From Kineosporiaceae bacterium (GTDB lineage Bacteria > Actinomycetota > Actinomycetes > Actinomycetales > Kineosporiaceae), in the NCBI GenBank assembly GCA_016713225.1, contig JADJPO010000011.1, positions 248,001-312,000 of the forward strand: a DNA stretch of 64,000 nucleotides, written 5' to 3'. The notes below the pieces were generated by a model, which ran no database searches, was not told the DNA's origin, and worked only from the letters and a program-made list of their open reading frames with translations. Position 1 is the stretch's first letter; each line of letters opens with the position of its first letter. Below are positions 1-9,429 of this stretch, in pieces. The translations under genes were made by a program, and so were the position numbers.

Positions 1-1
1 A

Positions 2-193
2 AGGAGGGGGTCTATAAGCCCGGATGTTGGCGCTGAGTACACCATTCAGGCCGTGCTGCTTTCAAATTCTGGAGCAAGCAAGATGAGGGCCGAGGTTGCG
101 GCGCAGCAATCAAGCGGTTCGGTATTCCTGAACGTAGACTACCCTTCCGGGATCATCGCGATCGGAACTACCCGGGTTCAAGTTTCTAGATAA
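2..193 (+). CDS. C-terminal end of an unrecognised protein (partial)
   Basis: The second forward frame is open from the window edge to a TAA at 191-193 and encodes about 63 residues. The composition is plausible for a real protein: beta-rich, with alternating small and hydrophobic residues, few Arg/Pro shadow-type runs, and an ending in VQVSR. The start lies outside the window and no family is recognisable. It converges on the Tad operon from the other side of a short spacer. I infer a real gene end from the coherent frame only; a chance open frame of this length in GC-rich DNA cannot be excluded. Confidence 0.4.
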   Translation, partial: RRGSISPDVGAEYTIQAVLLSNSGASKMRAEVAAQQSSGSVFLNVDYPSGIIAIGTTRVQVSR

Positions 194-322
194 TCATACT
201 CCGCTTCCCATGCCGCTCCTCAAACATGGCGATCATTCGAGTGTCTGGGACTACACACTCATCTCGTCATGAGCGGGTGCGAATCTTTCATCCTTCTGCC
301 AGCGGACCAACTCAAGGCTGCG
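194..322. other. Convergent intergenic spacer
   Basis: A short stretch between the stop of the partial plus-strand gene and the stop of the minus-strand LysM/BTAD gene. It is more AT-rich than its surroundings. I see no strong hairpin, RNA gene or coding frame. Confidence 0.4.
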
Positions 323-3147
323 CTAAATCGTATTTTCCGCTTCTGCGTTGGCTGGCTGGCATCGTCGGTGGATCGACTTGCAGATTGCATTCTCGACCAG
401 AGCGACCGTGTCCTCCGAGAGCGCTTCGCCGATGTTTCCAAGGGCTGTGCGCAGCCGACGCAGCTGATCTCTAATCGCCTCGGCATCCCCTGTTCGGACG
501 TGCGCTCGGATGGCCTGTTGGGCGAGGTCCTCGTTGGTGGGGTCCATGGCGGCGGCTGCCCTGATCAGGGTGGTCGCACGTTGAGGTTCAGCGTCCGAGA
601 GCATGTCGGCCAAGCGAAGGTGTGCGTGGATGGCCGCGCGACGCGCCTGTTCCCTTACGGGTTCGAGCCAATGGTAATCGCGCCGGGAGCAGAGCTCTTC
701 CGTGGCTGTGTCGATTGCGCGCTCCAGCGCCCGGATGCCGACCTGGAGATCCGTGGAGTTCCGGGCATCTTGGAGGTTGCCTTCGAAGGCCCAGAGGTCG
801 ACGTCCATGACGTCGGGGTTGAGGTGGTAGCGGCCACCGGTGTTGACCACGGCTGGGCTCGTCTGGTCCGTGGCGCCTTGTCGGAGGCATCGGCGTAAGT
901 TGCCGACCTCGGTCGCCAGTCGTTCGGCGGCGCGGCGGACGGGGGCGTCGGGCCAGAGGGCTTCGAGGATGTCGTTCTTGTCGGCGCCTTTGCGGTAGAT
1001 GGCGAGGTAGGCGAGTACGCCACCGGCGTGCTGCCGCAGACCTGGGATCGGCTGATCAGAGCCGTCCAGGACGGCGATCTTGCCGAACAGTCGAACGCGG
1101 ATCTTGTTCCCTGCCTCCAACGACAGCGCCTCTATTCCAGGCGCTGCTACCTCCGCCGCAGGAACGGCTACAGATATCGGGCCGGCTCGAGACGGGCCTT
1201 CAACCTCCGGTGGTTCCGAGCGCGGGTCTGAGTCCGGTTGCGCTTCGCGCGCCACCTCAAGTAGTTGCGCGGCGGTGTAGGGATCGAATGTTGCGAGGCG
1301 GCCAGTCCAGTCCCCCTGTCGTACGTGCCCGTCCGTGCGGACTTCGACCGTCGCGCCGTCCGGCCATTCGCCCAGCAGGACAGCCGTGATCTCGACGGCA
1401 TGACCTTGCTCGAGGACGGCGACCATGCGGGCACGAAGTCCCCCGGGCGGGATGTCCGTCACCAGCACCATCGGCGGCACCGGTGGGGCGGCGGGGTCGG
1501 TGCGCAGGCTGCGGACGTCGTCCGCATCGTGTTCGTCGAGGAGTCTCCGCCGGGTCAGGTAGGTCTGGTCGAGAAGATCGAGGGCTTCCGCCAGATCGTC
1601 GGTGATCTTCAGTCGATGGACTTCGGCGGGTGCTGTCCGCTCGCCGAGGAGTCGGTTCAGAGTGGGCGCCGGGATCACCAGCGTGCCGTGGGCGTCGACG
1701 TCGTGAGCTCCGCCTGCGGTGACCAGTGCGACGACGAGTGCCCGCGCCGCGGCATCGGCTCCGGGGCCGGTGAGGCCGAGGCCCATTGGAACCATCAGGT
1801 CGGTCAATCCGACCAGGTCGACTCCGTCAGGGATGGGAATGGAAACCCTGCGCTCGGTGGGGTTGGCGAGGTAGTCGGCGACGGTCTGGCTCTCTTCGGG
1901 TGGGGCGAGCAGGTGGGGTGCGCGTTCGCGGACGGTGCGGCGCATCCGGTCGATGATGACGGGCAGCGGTCGCAGGTCTGTGCCCTCGAGTTCGAGGTCG
2001 TCCCCGAGGAGATCGTCGTCGTCCAGTGGGGTGTATCGGTGTCGGCGGCGACGCCGAAGCCACACCATCGCTCCAGCGGCGCTGATCGCGGCGGCGAATG
2101 ACAGGCTGACCCAACCGCCTGGGATCTCCACACCCGTGTCGGGGGTGGTTGCTCCATGCTGGAGCGCCCCGGGCTCCGTCCCAGGCGGTGAGCTCGGCGC
2201 CGGGGACACGGCGGGCGTGGAGGCGTTCGGAGGCTCCGTCGGCTCGGACGAGGAGTGCGGCTGCGCAGCCGGGTATTCCGGCACGGCTACCGCGTCGGAG
2301 TAATTGGGCACGGCGAGCACCCAGCCCGGTTGGATCACGTCGGGATCGGTGAGTCGCCGTCCGTCTGGTTGGGGCTTGCCTTCGTTCTCCTCGAACAGTT
2401 TCGGCCACGAGGCCCCGGTGCCGAGGTGGTCTTCGGCGATGGACCACAGGCTGTCGCCACGCTGGACCGTGACCGATTGCGCTGTCGTACCGTTCGGACC
2501 TGCTGGCGACGCCGCGGGCAGGACGACGGTCCACCCAGGCCGCAGCAGCCCGGGTGAGGTGAGCACGGCGCCGTCGTCCTGTCGGCGCCCGTCGTTGAGT
2601 TTCCAGATCTCCGGCCAGCGTTGGCCATCGCCCAGAAAGTGTTCGGCGAGGTCCCAGTAAGTACCAGGTCCGTCCTTCGTGATGGTGTAGCTCGTGGACG
2701 AGACGCCACCGTCATCCAGTTCGGCACGGACCGGCACGGCGACGGCTGACGCCGGCACCATGAGCGGCGCCGAGACCGTCACCGATACGGATGGCGGTCC
2801 CGTCGTCCCGGACGATGTGGTCGCGGGCGTGAGCAGGAATGCGGTGGCCACCATCAGGTGCACCAACCGGCGTTGGCCGGCCGGGGCGATCGGAACGTGC
2901 CTGAGGACGTCGAGCTGGGCCACCGCGGCCACGATCTCGACGATCACGGTGAGCGCGTACTGCAGCCAGGCGAGGTAGCGACGGCCGCCAGGACATCGAT
3001 GACGACCTCGTCCGACAGGTCATCGGCCACCAGATCAGCCCAACCGTGGAGCGGGTTGCCCACGGTCAGCGCGAGCAGCACCGGCAGTCCCACCAGCGTG
3101 GCCAGCAGGATCAGGGTGGCGCCGAAGGCACGGGCGTAGCGCATCAC
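323..3147 (-). CDS. LysM and BTAD domain membrane protein of the Tad locus (one frameshift)
   Basis: A large bitopic protein in which a peptidoglycan-binding module is joined to a transcription-regulator-like module. The main frame (2947 to 323) has two LysM repeats in its first quarter (each with a GTYWDLAE/GDSLWSIAE-type core), a proline/serine linker, a membrane helix followed by an Arg-rich stretch, a long middle region, and a C-terminal winged-helix plus bacterial transcriptional activator domain (BTAD, as in SARPs). The first 67 residues, a signal-like hydrophobic segment starting at 3147, lie in another frame. The two join if one base is restored near 2976, which gives continuous membrane-helix sequence (YLAWLQYALTVIVEIV). 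Genes of this architecture are usual at the end of actinobacterial Tad operons. Whether it regulates transcription is unknown. The frameshift is probably a sequence error. Confidence 0.8.
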
Positions 3148-3596
3148 GGACCTCCGATGGTGGTCGTTCCGTGCAGGACGGTTGCCGTGACGGTGGCGCT
3201 TCCGGTGAGGTCACTGACTCCGAGCGCGGACAGGATGACGGCGCTGCGTGCGACGTGCGCGGTCACCGCGACGTCCAGGCCATTGACGGTGACCTCGCCC
3301 GTCGCTCCCCCGAGGACGAGGACACGGTCGGCGGCCGCCTGGGCGCGGGCAGGGTCGACCCTCAGTTCGGCCGGGCTGAGTCCGCGCAGCGAGGCGGGCA
3401 CCAGAGCATCCGCTCCAGCGCGCGCTGCTTGCCCCGCCAGGTCGGCCGCCCGCTCCCGCGCAGCGATCGCGGCTCCCCCGTCGATGACCAGGCCGGCCAT
3501 GGCCATCAACGCCACCATGTACATCGCCATGTACAGGCTGACCGAGCCGGTGTCATCGCCTGTCCGCCAGCGGATCCGTAGTCTGCGTCGGGTCAT
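3144..3596 (-). CDS. TadG-like pilus assembly / pseudopilin protein
   Basis: 150 residues with one N-terminal hydrophobic helix (about residues 20-45, MYMVALMAMAGLVIDGGAA) followed by the Ala/Arg-rich segment ERAADLAGQAARAGA that is characteristic of TadG/Rv3654c-type proteins. The rest is a small globular extracellular domain. Stop and start overlap those of its neighbours (ATGA), so it is translated in the pilus operon. Expected role: minor pseudopilin or assembly protein at the membrane. Recognised from hydrophobic pattern and operon position; its partner is not known. Confidence 0.75.
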   Translation of the reverse strand: MTRRRLRIRWRTGDDTGSVSLYMAMYMVALMAMAGLVIDGGAAIAARERAADLAGQAARAGADALVPASLRGLSPAELRVDPARAQAAADRVLVLGGATGEVTVNGLDVAVTAHVARSAVILSALGVSDLTGSATVTATVLHGTTTIGGP

Positions 3597-4042
3597 GGCG
3601 CGTCAACTCCGGACAGGTCGCGCAGAACCTCAATGGGTGAGGTCGCGGACGCAACGAGCGCGATGCTCCCCGGCAACCCGGTCAGTGCCAGCTCGGACAG
3701 GTCCGCAGTGCACCTCACCGTGGCCGTGACCTGGCCGCCGGGTCGGAAGGCGCCCGTATCCACGGACACACTCGCGGCGCTGCACGACAGCCCTGCACGC
3801 GCGAGGGTGTCTTGCGCGGTCTGGGCGCCGTCCGCGCTGGCCTGACCCGGCGAGGCGGCCAGGGACGCCGCCCGGGCGGCCGCCGCGGCGGATTGGTCGA
3901 CGAGCGCTCGCCCGTGGGTGACCCGGCCGAACGCGACCACGAGCAGGAGCATCACCAGGATCACCGGCGCGAGGATCGCCAGCTCGAGCGCCATCAACCC
4001 GTCGTCCCCGTGACGGAGGTTCCGGCGTGGTGGGCGGTTCAT
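3593..4042 (-). CDS. TadE-like pseudopilin
   Basis: 149 residues. After a short basic leader (MNRPPRRNLRHGDDG) comes the acidic-hydrophobic TadE signature (LMALELAILAPVILVMLLLVV) and then an Ala-rich amphipathic helix with GRALVDQSAAAAARAAS. The Glu at the start of the hydrophobic segment is the residue used by TadE-class prepilins. Two Cys in the C-terminal domain could form a disulfide. Start chosen at the ATG that overlaps the upstream gene's stop (ATGA); a longer upstream reading is only a shadow. Role by family: minor pseudopilin of the Tad system. Confidence 0.8.
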   Translation of the reverse strand: MNRPPRRNLRHGDDGLMALELAILAPVILVMLLLVVAFGRVTHGRALVDQSAAAAARAASLAASPGQASADGAQTAQDTLARAGLSCSAASVSVDTGAFRPGGQVTATVRCTADLSELALTGLPGSIALVASATSPIEVLRDLSGVDAP

Positions 4043-4449
4043 GGCACCCACGCCTCGACGCGGGCCGTGCCCGCTTCCTCGATCACGATGTCGCCGCCGG
4101 GCACGACCGCGAGGACCGTCGCCTGAATGTGCACGGTCACCGTGGTCGCGGTCCGGGACACCGAGATCTGGGGCTCGGTGAGCAGGTTCGGGGCGACGGC
4201 GTTCAGGTAAGCCTGGGCCGATTGCTGGCCTGAGGCGGCGGTCGACTGGTAGCCCCGCGCGGCACGGATGCCATCCTGCACGGCGGCTTCGGCCACATGG
4301 CGTCCGTGCCAGATCAGCGCCCACTGCACCACGAGCATCGTGAACAAGATCAGTGCCGGAAGCGTGATGGCTGCCGCCACCACCGAGTACCCGCCGTCCG
4401 CGTGGCAGCCACGGCGGGCGCAGGCGAGCCTGTTCCGGTGCCTGGTCAT
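4039..4449 (-). CDS. TadE-like pseudopilin
   Basis: 136 residues. A short Arg/Cys-containing leader is followed by a single hydrophobic helix (about residues 20-45, SVVAAAITLPALILFTMLVVQW) and the typical HGRHVAEAAVQDGIRAARGY helix. The small C-terminal domain is Thr/Val-rich. It overlaps the next gene by ATGA. The helix resembles TadE, but the Glu of the consensus is not obvious, so it may be a diverged paralogue of the 3593-4042 protein. Assembly-type pseudopilin by context. Confidence 0.75.
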   Translation of the reverse strand: MTRHRNRLACARRGCHADGGYSVVAAAITLPALILFTMLVVQWALIWHGRHVAEAAVQDGIRAARGYQSTAASGQQSAQAYLNAVAPNLLTEPQISVSRTATTVTVHIQATVLAVVPGGDIVIEEAGTARVEAWVP

Positions 4450-4459
4450 GTCGGCTCGG

Positions 4460-4648
4460 TTACTGGGTCCTGACCGAGTTCGCGGCGCTCATGGCCTTGG
4501 AGACCAGGATCCCCACGATGATGATGGTGGCGGCCACGAACAACGCGATCATGATGACGTTCTGCACGATCTCGCCTCGGTCGTCGCGCCGTTCGGCGTT
4601 CAGCAGGGTTGCGAGCCAGGCTCGCACCACCCGGAGTTGTGTTCGCAT
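4460..4648 (-). CDS. Flp-like pilin / small Tad membrane protein
   Basis: 62 residues: a basic and acidic leader (about 24 residues) followed by one strong hydrophobic helix (VQNVIMIALFVAATIIIVGILV) and a short tail. Size and position directly after tadB/tadC fit the major pilin subunit of actinobacterial Tad loci. The Glu at GEIVQN just before the hydrophobic stretch matches the prepilin Glu position. A GGAGAGG-type ribosome site precedes the ATG. Strongest candidate for the structural pilin in this locus, although Flp identity rests on size, helix and context. Confidence 0.7.
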   Translation of the reverse strand: MRTQLRVVRAWLATLLNAERRDDRGEIVQNVIMIALFVAATIIIVGILVSKAMSAANSVRTQ

Positions 4649-4661
4649 CGTGCCTCTCCTC

Positions 4662-5567
4662 TCACAGCGCCAGCACCGCGGCGATGGCCGGATACGCGAT
4701 GAATGTGATGAACCCGAACCCGATCAGCACCTGCGCCAACTGCATCGACTGGTCTTGTTGGCCGGCGCGGCCTTCGGCCTCGGCCAGTTCGCGGCGGCGC
4801 ATGGTCGCGGCCCGCGCGGTGAGGGTGGAGCGCACGCGGGCGCCGTCCCGGCCGACCAGACGCACCAACGTGCCCAGGTCGCGCAGCTCGCCGATGCCGA
4901 GCCGTTCACCGAGATCGGTCAGCGCTTGCCACGGGTCGGCGCCGGACAGGTTCGCTCGCCAGAGGGTGTCGCGCAGCAGGGCCAGCGGCCACCCGGTGCC
5001 GACGCGGGCCGCGTTCGGGAGCGCCTCGTTCGGCGCGGCCGAGCCGGCCATCTCCAACGCCACCAGGTCGAGGTAGGCGCCCAGTGCTCGCCGGAACTCC
5101 CTGCGCCGCAACGCCGCCCGGTGGTGCGCCTCCAGGTCGGTGAGGAAGGAGAAGCCCACCCCGGTCAACACCGCCAGCAGCACAGCGGTTCCGGCAGGGA
5201 GCCGCCACCCGGTCAACCGGCCGAAGATGCCGAGGGTGCCCGCGACGATGACGAAACCGGCTGATCCGGCGAGGAGTTTGCGGCCCATGGCCCACTCGAT
5301 GCTGTGCCCGCTCAACGCGATGTCGCGGCGTAGGCCGGCCAGGACGACGCCGCGTCGTTCCAGCGCGACGCTCACCCGCGCGCCGAGGCGGGTCAACCAC
5401 CCGGACGACGTGCTCGCCGACGGTGTGAGCCGGTGGGTTCCGTTGAGGTGATGGGCGTCGAACCGGCCCAACTCCACCAGCGGCGACGGCCGTGGGGAGG
5501 CCAGCCGCCAGATCAGTACGAAGATCACAGCGCCCAGGGCGGCACCGGTCGCCGCGAGGCCGATCAC
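4662..5567 (-). CDS. tadC: TadC-like type II secretion F family membrane protein
   Basis: 301 residues with an N-terminal membrane helix, a cytosolic region, a central pair of membrane helices (about 100-145) and a C-terminal helix ending at residue 300. A T2SS-F domain lies between about 160 and 280. Together with TadB it should form the inner-membrane platform that couples the TadA ATPase to pilin polymerisation. Its start overlaps the stop of the upstream TadB gene. Confidence 0.85.
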   Translation of the reverse strand: MIGLAATGAALGAVIFVLIWRLASPRPSPLVELGRFDAHHLNGTHRLTPSASTSSGWLTRLGARVSVALERRGVVLAGLRRDIALSGHSIEWAMGRKLLAGSAGFVIVAGTLGIFGRLTGWRLPAGTAVLLAVLTGVGFSFLTDLEAHHRAALRRREFRRALGAYLDLVALEMAGSAAPNEALPNAARVGTGWPLALLRDTLWRANLSGADPWQALTDLGERLGIGELRDLGTLVRLVGRDGARVRSTLTARAATMRRRELAEAEGRAGQQDQSMQLAQVLIGFGFITFIAYPAIAAVLAL

Positions 5568-6520
5568 GATCGTCTTCCGAAGGCTGCGCCCTCGACTGCA
5601 TCGGCCGTCAGGGCAGCGACCAAGCGGGCCTCGTCCGGATCCGCCCCGGCCACCCGACCCGGCCTCGCCAGGAAGGCCGCCGCCTCGTCCGAGGCCGACA
5701 GGCGTCTCATCCAGGCGAACCCGCTGGCGAACATCGCGACCACGACCAGCAGGGCCAGCTGCCCGGCCGGGGTGTCGTAGGGCCGCACATACGCACCGCC
5801 GAAGGCCACCAGAAATGCCGCGAACGCCACCGTGATACCCACGACGATCTGGACGCCGCGGCGCAGCCCCGCGCGTCCGGCCGTGATCCGGCGCCGCATG
5901 TCGAGTTCCTCGCGCGCTGCTGTCGCCAGACCGGTCAACACCTCTGCGAGGCGGTCACCACGCCGCCGGACGTTGAGGATCAGTGCAGCGCACACCAGAT
6001 CCGCGCTGGGGTCGTCGAGTTCGGCTGCCAGGGCGAGCAGCGCGACGTCCAGCGGGCTGCGGGCGCGGATCTGCCCCGCCAACCGCAGAAGCGCCGGGCG
6101 CAGCACCGGCGGGCAGCTGCCGGTAGAGGCAGGAATGGCCTGCTCCAGACTGGCGTGCGCGGCGATGGTGTCGCGCAACGACTCGGTCCAGACCACCAAC
6201 GCTTCCAGCCGCACGATCTGGGCTCGTTCTGCTCGGGATCCACCGAACAGATACGGCCAGAACACCACCAACGCCGTGACAGCCCCCGCCGCCACCGGCC
6301 AACGCGTGAACACGAACACCGCCAGCCCACCGAGGACTCCCCCGGCGATGCGGAGCAGGACACCAGGCTCGGACATTCGCCGCCGCAACGTCGTCCATCG
6401 CCCGGGCGGACGGTGCGCCTCGACGACCGTTCCCCGCAGCCCAGCAATGAGCAGCACTACGGCTCCGCCCAGCCCGGCACCGACGATCGCGGCGAGCAGC
6501 GCTCCCGGTTGCACGCCCAC
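5564..6520 (-). CDS. tadB: TadB-like type II secretion F family membrane protein
   Basis: 318 residues. N-terminal membrane helix, paired helices around residues 55-90, a cytosolic T2SS-F domain (about 110-240, with the SLEQAIPAS-type segment) and two C-terminal helices. It is the partner of the TadC protein encoded immediately downstream (4-base overlap). Begins 6 bases after the stop of the TadA ATPase gene. Platform protein of the Tad machine by family and operon order. Confidence 0.85.
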   Translation of the reverse strand: MGVQPGALLAAIVGAGLGGAVVLLIAGLRGTVVEAHRPPGRWTTLRRRMSEPGVLLRIAGGVLGGLAVFVFTRWPVAAGAVTALVVFWPYLFGGSRAERAQIVRLEALVVWTESLRDTIAAHASLEQAIPASTGSCPPVLRPALLRLAGQIRARSPLDVALLALAAELDDPSADLVCAALILNVRRRGDRLAEVLTGLATAAREELDMRRRITAGRAGLRRGVQIVVGITVAFAAFLVAFGGAYVRPYDTPAGQLALLVVVAMFASGFAWMRRLSASDEAAAFLARPGRVAGADPDEARLVAALTADAVEGAAFGRRS

Positions 6521-6526
6521 GGCCGC

Positions 6527-7945
6527 TCACCTGCCCCCGGCCGACCAGGACGGCGTTGCAGCCAGGCCCGTCCAGGTGCTGTCGTCGTAGCCGGCCTCGG
6601 CCAGCATCCGGCGACGGGCCAGCGCCACCTCCGGGTCGCGGGCCGCTCGCCCATCGAGACCTTCGGTGAACACCCGCGATCGGGTGACGCGGCCGTCAGC
6701 GCTGCCGGTGACCTCCAGTACCTCCATCACCGACCGGCGTCCGTTCTGCCGCGGGTTCTTGCGGACGAAGACGACGAAGTCCAGCGTCGAGCCCATCAGG
6801 GCGTGGCTCACCTCGAACGACAGGCCTTCGTACTGTGCGGCGTAGGTGGCGAGGCGATGGAACACGTCCGCGGCGTCCCGGGCATGGATCGTCGACAGGG
6901 ATCCGTCGTTGCCCTGGGCCATGGCCGACAACATCTCGACCACCTCCGGCCCCAACACCTCACCGACCAGGACGCGTGAGGGGTTCTGGCGCCGGGTCCG
7001 TCGCACCAGTGCCCCGATGCTCACCCCGCCCCCACCGTCGGCCGAGGCCAGCACCTCTTCCATCTCGACCACGTCGGGATGCAGGTCCGGGTGGCGGCGC
7101 AGCCCCAGTTCCAGTGCCCGCTCGACGGTGATCAATCGTTCGTGCGGCGGGATGCAGTTGATCAGCGCGCGCAGCAGCGTGGTCTTCCCCGCATCGGTTG
7201 CGCCGGCCACCACGATGTTGCATCGCGCGAGGACCGCCGCACGCAAGAAGGCGGCCAACTGTTCATCGACCGATCCCAGGGCCAGCAGGTTCGTCGTACG
7301 GGCACCGCGTGGACGACGTGTCGTGTGTCCGTTGGCCGTCGGTCCGGCAGCTACCGGGCCGGCGTCGTCCAGGAACATCTGCGGGAACCGGTTGCGCCGG
7401 ATCGAGACCGAGGGGCGTTCGCAGGCCACCATGACCGCGGACAGCCGCGACCCGTCCGGGAGCCGCAGGTCCAGCTCGGGCGTGGCGGGTGTGAACGGGC
7501 GGGCGTTGATGCCGGCGTAAGAGCCGAGCGTGCGGACCAGGTCGACCAGGTCTTCGTCGGTGGCCGCGACCGGGTTGCCGCGGACCTTGCCGCGATCGTC
7601 GGCGTAGGTCACCCAGACCTCGTCGCAGCCGTTGATGTCGATGTTCTCGACGTCCGGGTCGTCCAGCAGGTCCTGCAGCGCGCCGGCGCCGAACATGGCG
7701 GCGTCGATCGCCTCGACCAGCCGTACGTCCTGGGCGGCGTCCGGCAGGTCCAGACCTGCCACGATTTCGGCCTGTCGGTGCCGGGCCACCTCGTCCCGGG
7801 CGATGCTCAGGGCCAGTTGCCGTTCGTCGGCGACCGATAGTGGCAGGTCTCCGCCGAGTTCGCGTGTTTGTTTCGCCGACGTCATCCGATCGGCGACCCG
7901 CGCCTGCAAGCTGCGGACCAGCCCGTAGTCCTCGCCCGAACTCAC
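6527..7945 (-). CDS. tadA: TadA/CpaF-type secretion ATPase
   Basis: 472 residues. The N-terminal domain is followed by a typical CpaF core: Walker A GATDAGKT at residues 248-255, an Asp-box region (ITVERALELGL), a Walker B-like region (RVLVGEVLGPEVVEML) and the His-box (GSLSTIHA). It is the hexameric cytoplasmic ATPase that drives pilus assembly. Its stop is 6 bases from tadB and its start overlaps the MinD-like gene, as in other Tad operons. One of the most secure calls in the locus. Confidence 0.92.
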   Translation of the reverse strand: MSSGEDYGLVRSLQARVADRMTSAKQTRELGGDLPLSVADERQLALSIARDEVARHRQAEIVAGLDLPDAAQDVRLVEAIDAAMFGAGALQDLLDDPDVENIDINGCDEVWVTYADDRGKVRGNPVAATDEDLVDLVRTLGSYAGINARPFTPATPELDLRLPDGSRLSAVMVACERPSVSIRRNRFPQMFLDDAGPVAAGPTANGHTTRRPRGARTTNLLALGSVDEQLAAFLRAAVLARCNIVVAGATDAGKTTLLRALINCIPPHERLITVERALELGLRRHPDLHPDVVEMEEVLASADGGGGVSIGALVRRTRRQNPSRVLVGEVLGPEVVEMLSAMAQGNDGSLSTIHARDAADVFHRLATYAAQYEGLSFEVSHALMGSTLDFVVFVRKNPRQNGRRSVMEVLEVTGSADGRVTRSRVFTEGLDGRAARDPEVALARRRMLAEAGYDDSTWTGLAATPSWSAGGR

Positions 7946-8748
7946 CGCGCCACCGCCTCAACCGGAACCGCATCCGCGGGAGCCAGTTCGGGCCATCGCC
8001 GGATGCACGCCGCGGACACCTCAGCCGCCGAACGCAAGAGGGCGCCCCGAGCCGTTCGAGGCGGCAGCTGCCCCAGCCGAAGCCCCTGGGCCGCAGGCGG
8101 ATCCACCGCGAAGTTGCCGAGAACCGGCACCGGAGAACCGATTCCTGCGAGCACCCGCTCCACCTGCTGCGCCGCGCGGTGTGCGTGACGGCGCGGAGCG
8201 CAGGTCACCACCGCGACCGGGTGCACCTCACGCGACGGGTCGCCGAACCTCGCTGTCAGCTCGGGCATGCGGTCCCTCAGGTGGTACAAGCTCTCTGCGC
8301 TCACCCGGGTCACCAGCAGGACGGCGGTCGCAGCCTGAGCGATCGCGATCGCGGGGCTCCCCGCGGACAACCGCCCCAGATCGGCGATCGCCACCCCGGG
8401 CCAGGACGCCGCCACACCCGCGACAGCCGGCCACAGGCTGCGCATCGGGACGTAGCCGTACACGCTCGCCGGAGCGACGATCACGTCGACGCCCCACAAC
8501 GTCGGCTGGGCATAGCGGCCCAGAGCCTGTGTCGGCAGACCCGTGCGGGCGTCAGCCGCCAGAGTCAGCAGCCCGGGGTCAGCGGCCAGCAATCCGCCGG
8601 TCGCCGGATGGCGTGACCTGAAGGCCAGATCCCCACCGGAGGGGTCCGCCTCGAGCACCACCCGTTGCCCGGGCCAGGCCATCGCCAAGGCGAGCGTCGC
8701 CGTGGTCACGCCGGGCGATCCCTTGTCCGCGCACAGGGCCACGATCAT
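7942..8748 (-). CDS. TadZ/CpaE-like MinD-family protein
   Basis: 268 residues beginning MIVALCADKGSPGVTTATLALA, a deviant Walker A of the MinD/ParA class (KGSPGVTT, where ParA has KGGxGKT). The region EADPSGGDLAF follows as in related septum-site proteins of actinobacteria. Start chosen at the ATG overlapping the CpaB stop (ATGA at 8745-8748); the longer frame upstream is low-complexity Gly/Arg shadow. Family role: positions the pilus apparatus. The replacement of the Walker A Lys by Thr suggests altered or absent ATPase turnover. Confidence 0.78.
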   Translation of the reverse strand: MIVALCADKGSPGVTTATLALAMAWPGQRVVLEADPSGGDLAFRSRHPATGGLLAADPGLLTLAADARTGLPTQALGRYAQPTLWGVDVIVAPASVYGYVPMRSLWPAVAGVAASWPGVAIADLGRLSAGSPAIAIAQAATAVLLVTRVSAESLYHLRDRMPELTARFGDPSREVHPVAVVTCAPRRHAHRAAQQVERVLAGIGSPVPVLGNFAVDPPAAQGLRLGQLPPRTARGALLRSAAEVSAACIRRWPELAPADAVPVEAVAR

Positions 8749-9407
8749 CGCGGTGCCACCCTGATCACCGCGGCGCGGCCCGCGCCGCTTGCCGCCGCCA
8801 CCGACACCGCCTTGTCCACGGGGACGACGAGGGTCAACAGCGTGCCTCCCGCCAGGGCCGGGTCCTCCCGTGAGGCGAACACCCCGGCACGCTGCACCAG
8901 CACCATGGCCGACCCCGCCGGGCCGGCGTCCGGCGCAGGCAACTGGACGACCGTGACCACGTCGCCCGGCACCACGCCGTCCGCCGGGATCTGGCCCGGT
9001 TTCACAGCCACCCCAACCTGAGCCTGCGTCGACGACAAGCCAGGATTCGCGCTGATCATCGACCGCTGCAACAGCATGTTCGGCAGCAGATGGACGGAGG
9101 CGGTCTGCCCCACCACCTCGTCCAGGCGTTGCCCGGCGATCGCGGTCACCGGCCCCGCCACCGCGACCGTCGACAGATCCGTGCGCGCGATCGACCGCCC
9201 CGCCGGTACCTCCCGGGCCACCACGATCACGGAAGTCTTGGACCCCGCCGCCGAGTACAACCACGCCCCGACGGCTCCCAAACCGATGATCAACGTCAGG
9301 GCGAGCGCCGTCCACCCGGGACGCCGCTGCCGCGTGGGCAGCGGCATCCCTGCGCGCGCCGCCGCATTCGGTCTGGTCGGGGTGGGTGGCGCCGAAGTCA
9401 GTCCCAT
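8745..9407 (-). CDS. CpaB/RcpC-like SAF domain protein
   Basis: 220 residues starting MGLTSAPP. A basic-proline leader is followed by one membrane helix (about residues 35-58) and a SAF domain starting at SVIVVAREVPAGRSIARTDL (about 60-120), then a beta-rich tail. CpaB/RcpC proteins sit at the envelope in Tad systems. Start chosen at the ATG at 9405-9407, preceded by a GGGGAGCG sequence; upstream reading is Arg/Ser-rich shadow. Confidence 0.8.
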   Translation of the reverse strand: MGLTSAPPTPTRPNAAARAGMPLPTRQRRPGWTALALTLIIGLGAVGAWLYSAAGSKTSVIVVAREVPAGRSIARTDLSTVAVAGPVTAIAGQRLDEVVGQTASVHLLPNMLLQRSMISANPGLSSTQAQVGVAVKPGQIPADGVVPGDVVTVVQLPAPDAGPAGSAMVLVQRAGVFASREDPALAGGTLLTLVVPVDKAVSVAAASGAGRAAVIRVAPR

Positions 9408-9429
9408 CACGCGCTCCCCTCGGTGACGC

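Noticed and set aside
269..898. 209-residue plus-strand frame
   Set aside because: Antisense to the BTAD region of the LysM/BTAD gene, without ribosome site or recognisable domain.
5492..6979. 495-residue open frame on the plus strand
   Set aside because: Covers tadB and tadA on the opposite strand; Gln/Arg/His repeats typical of shadow frames.
7942..9315. Long N-terminal extension of the TadZ/MinD-like protein
   Set aside because: The first 190 residues are Gly/Arg/Asp shadow of the CpaB gene. The ATG at 8748, overlapping the CpaB stop, gives a normal MinD-like start.
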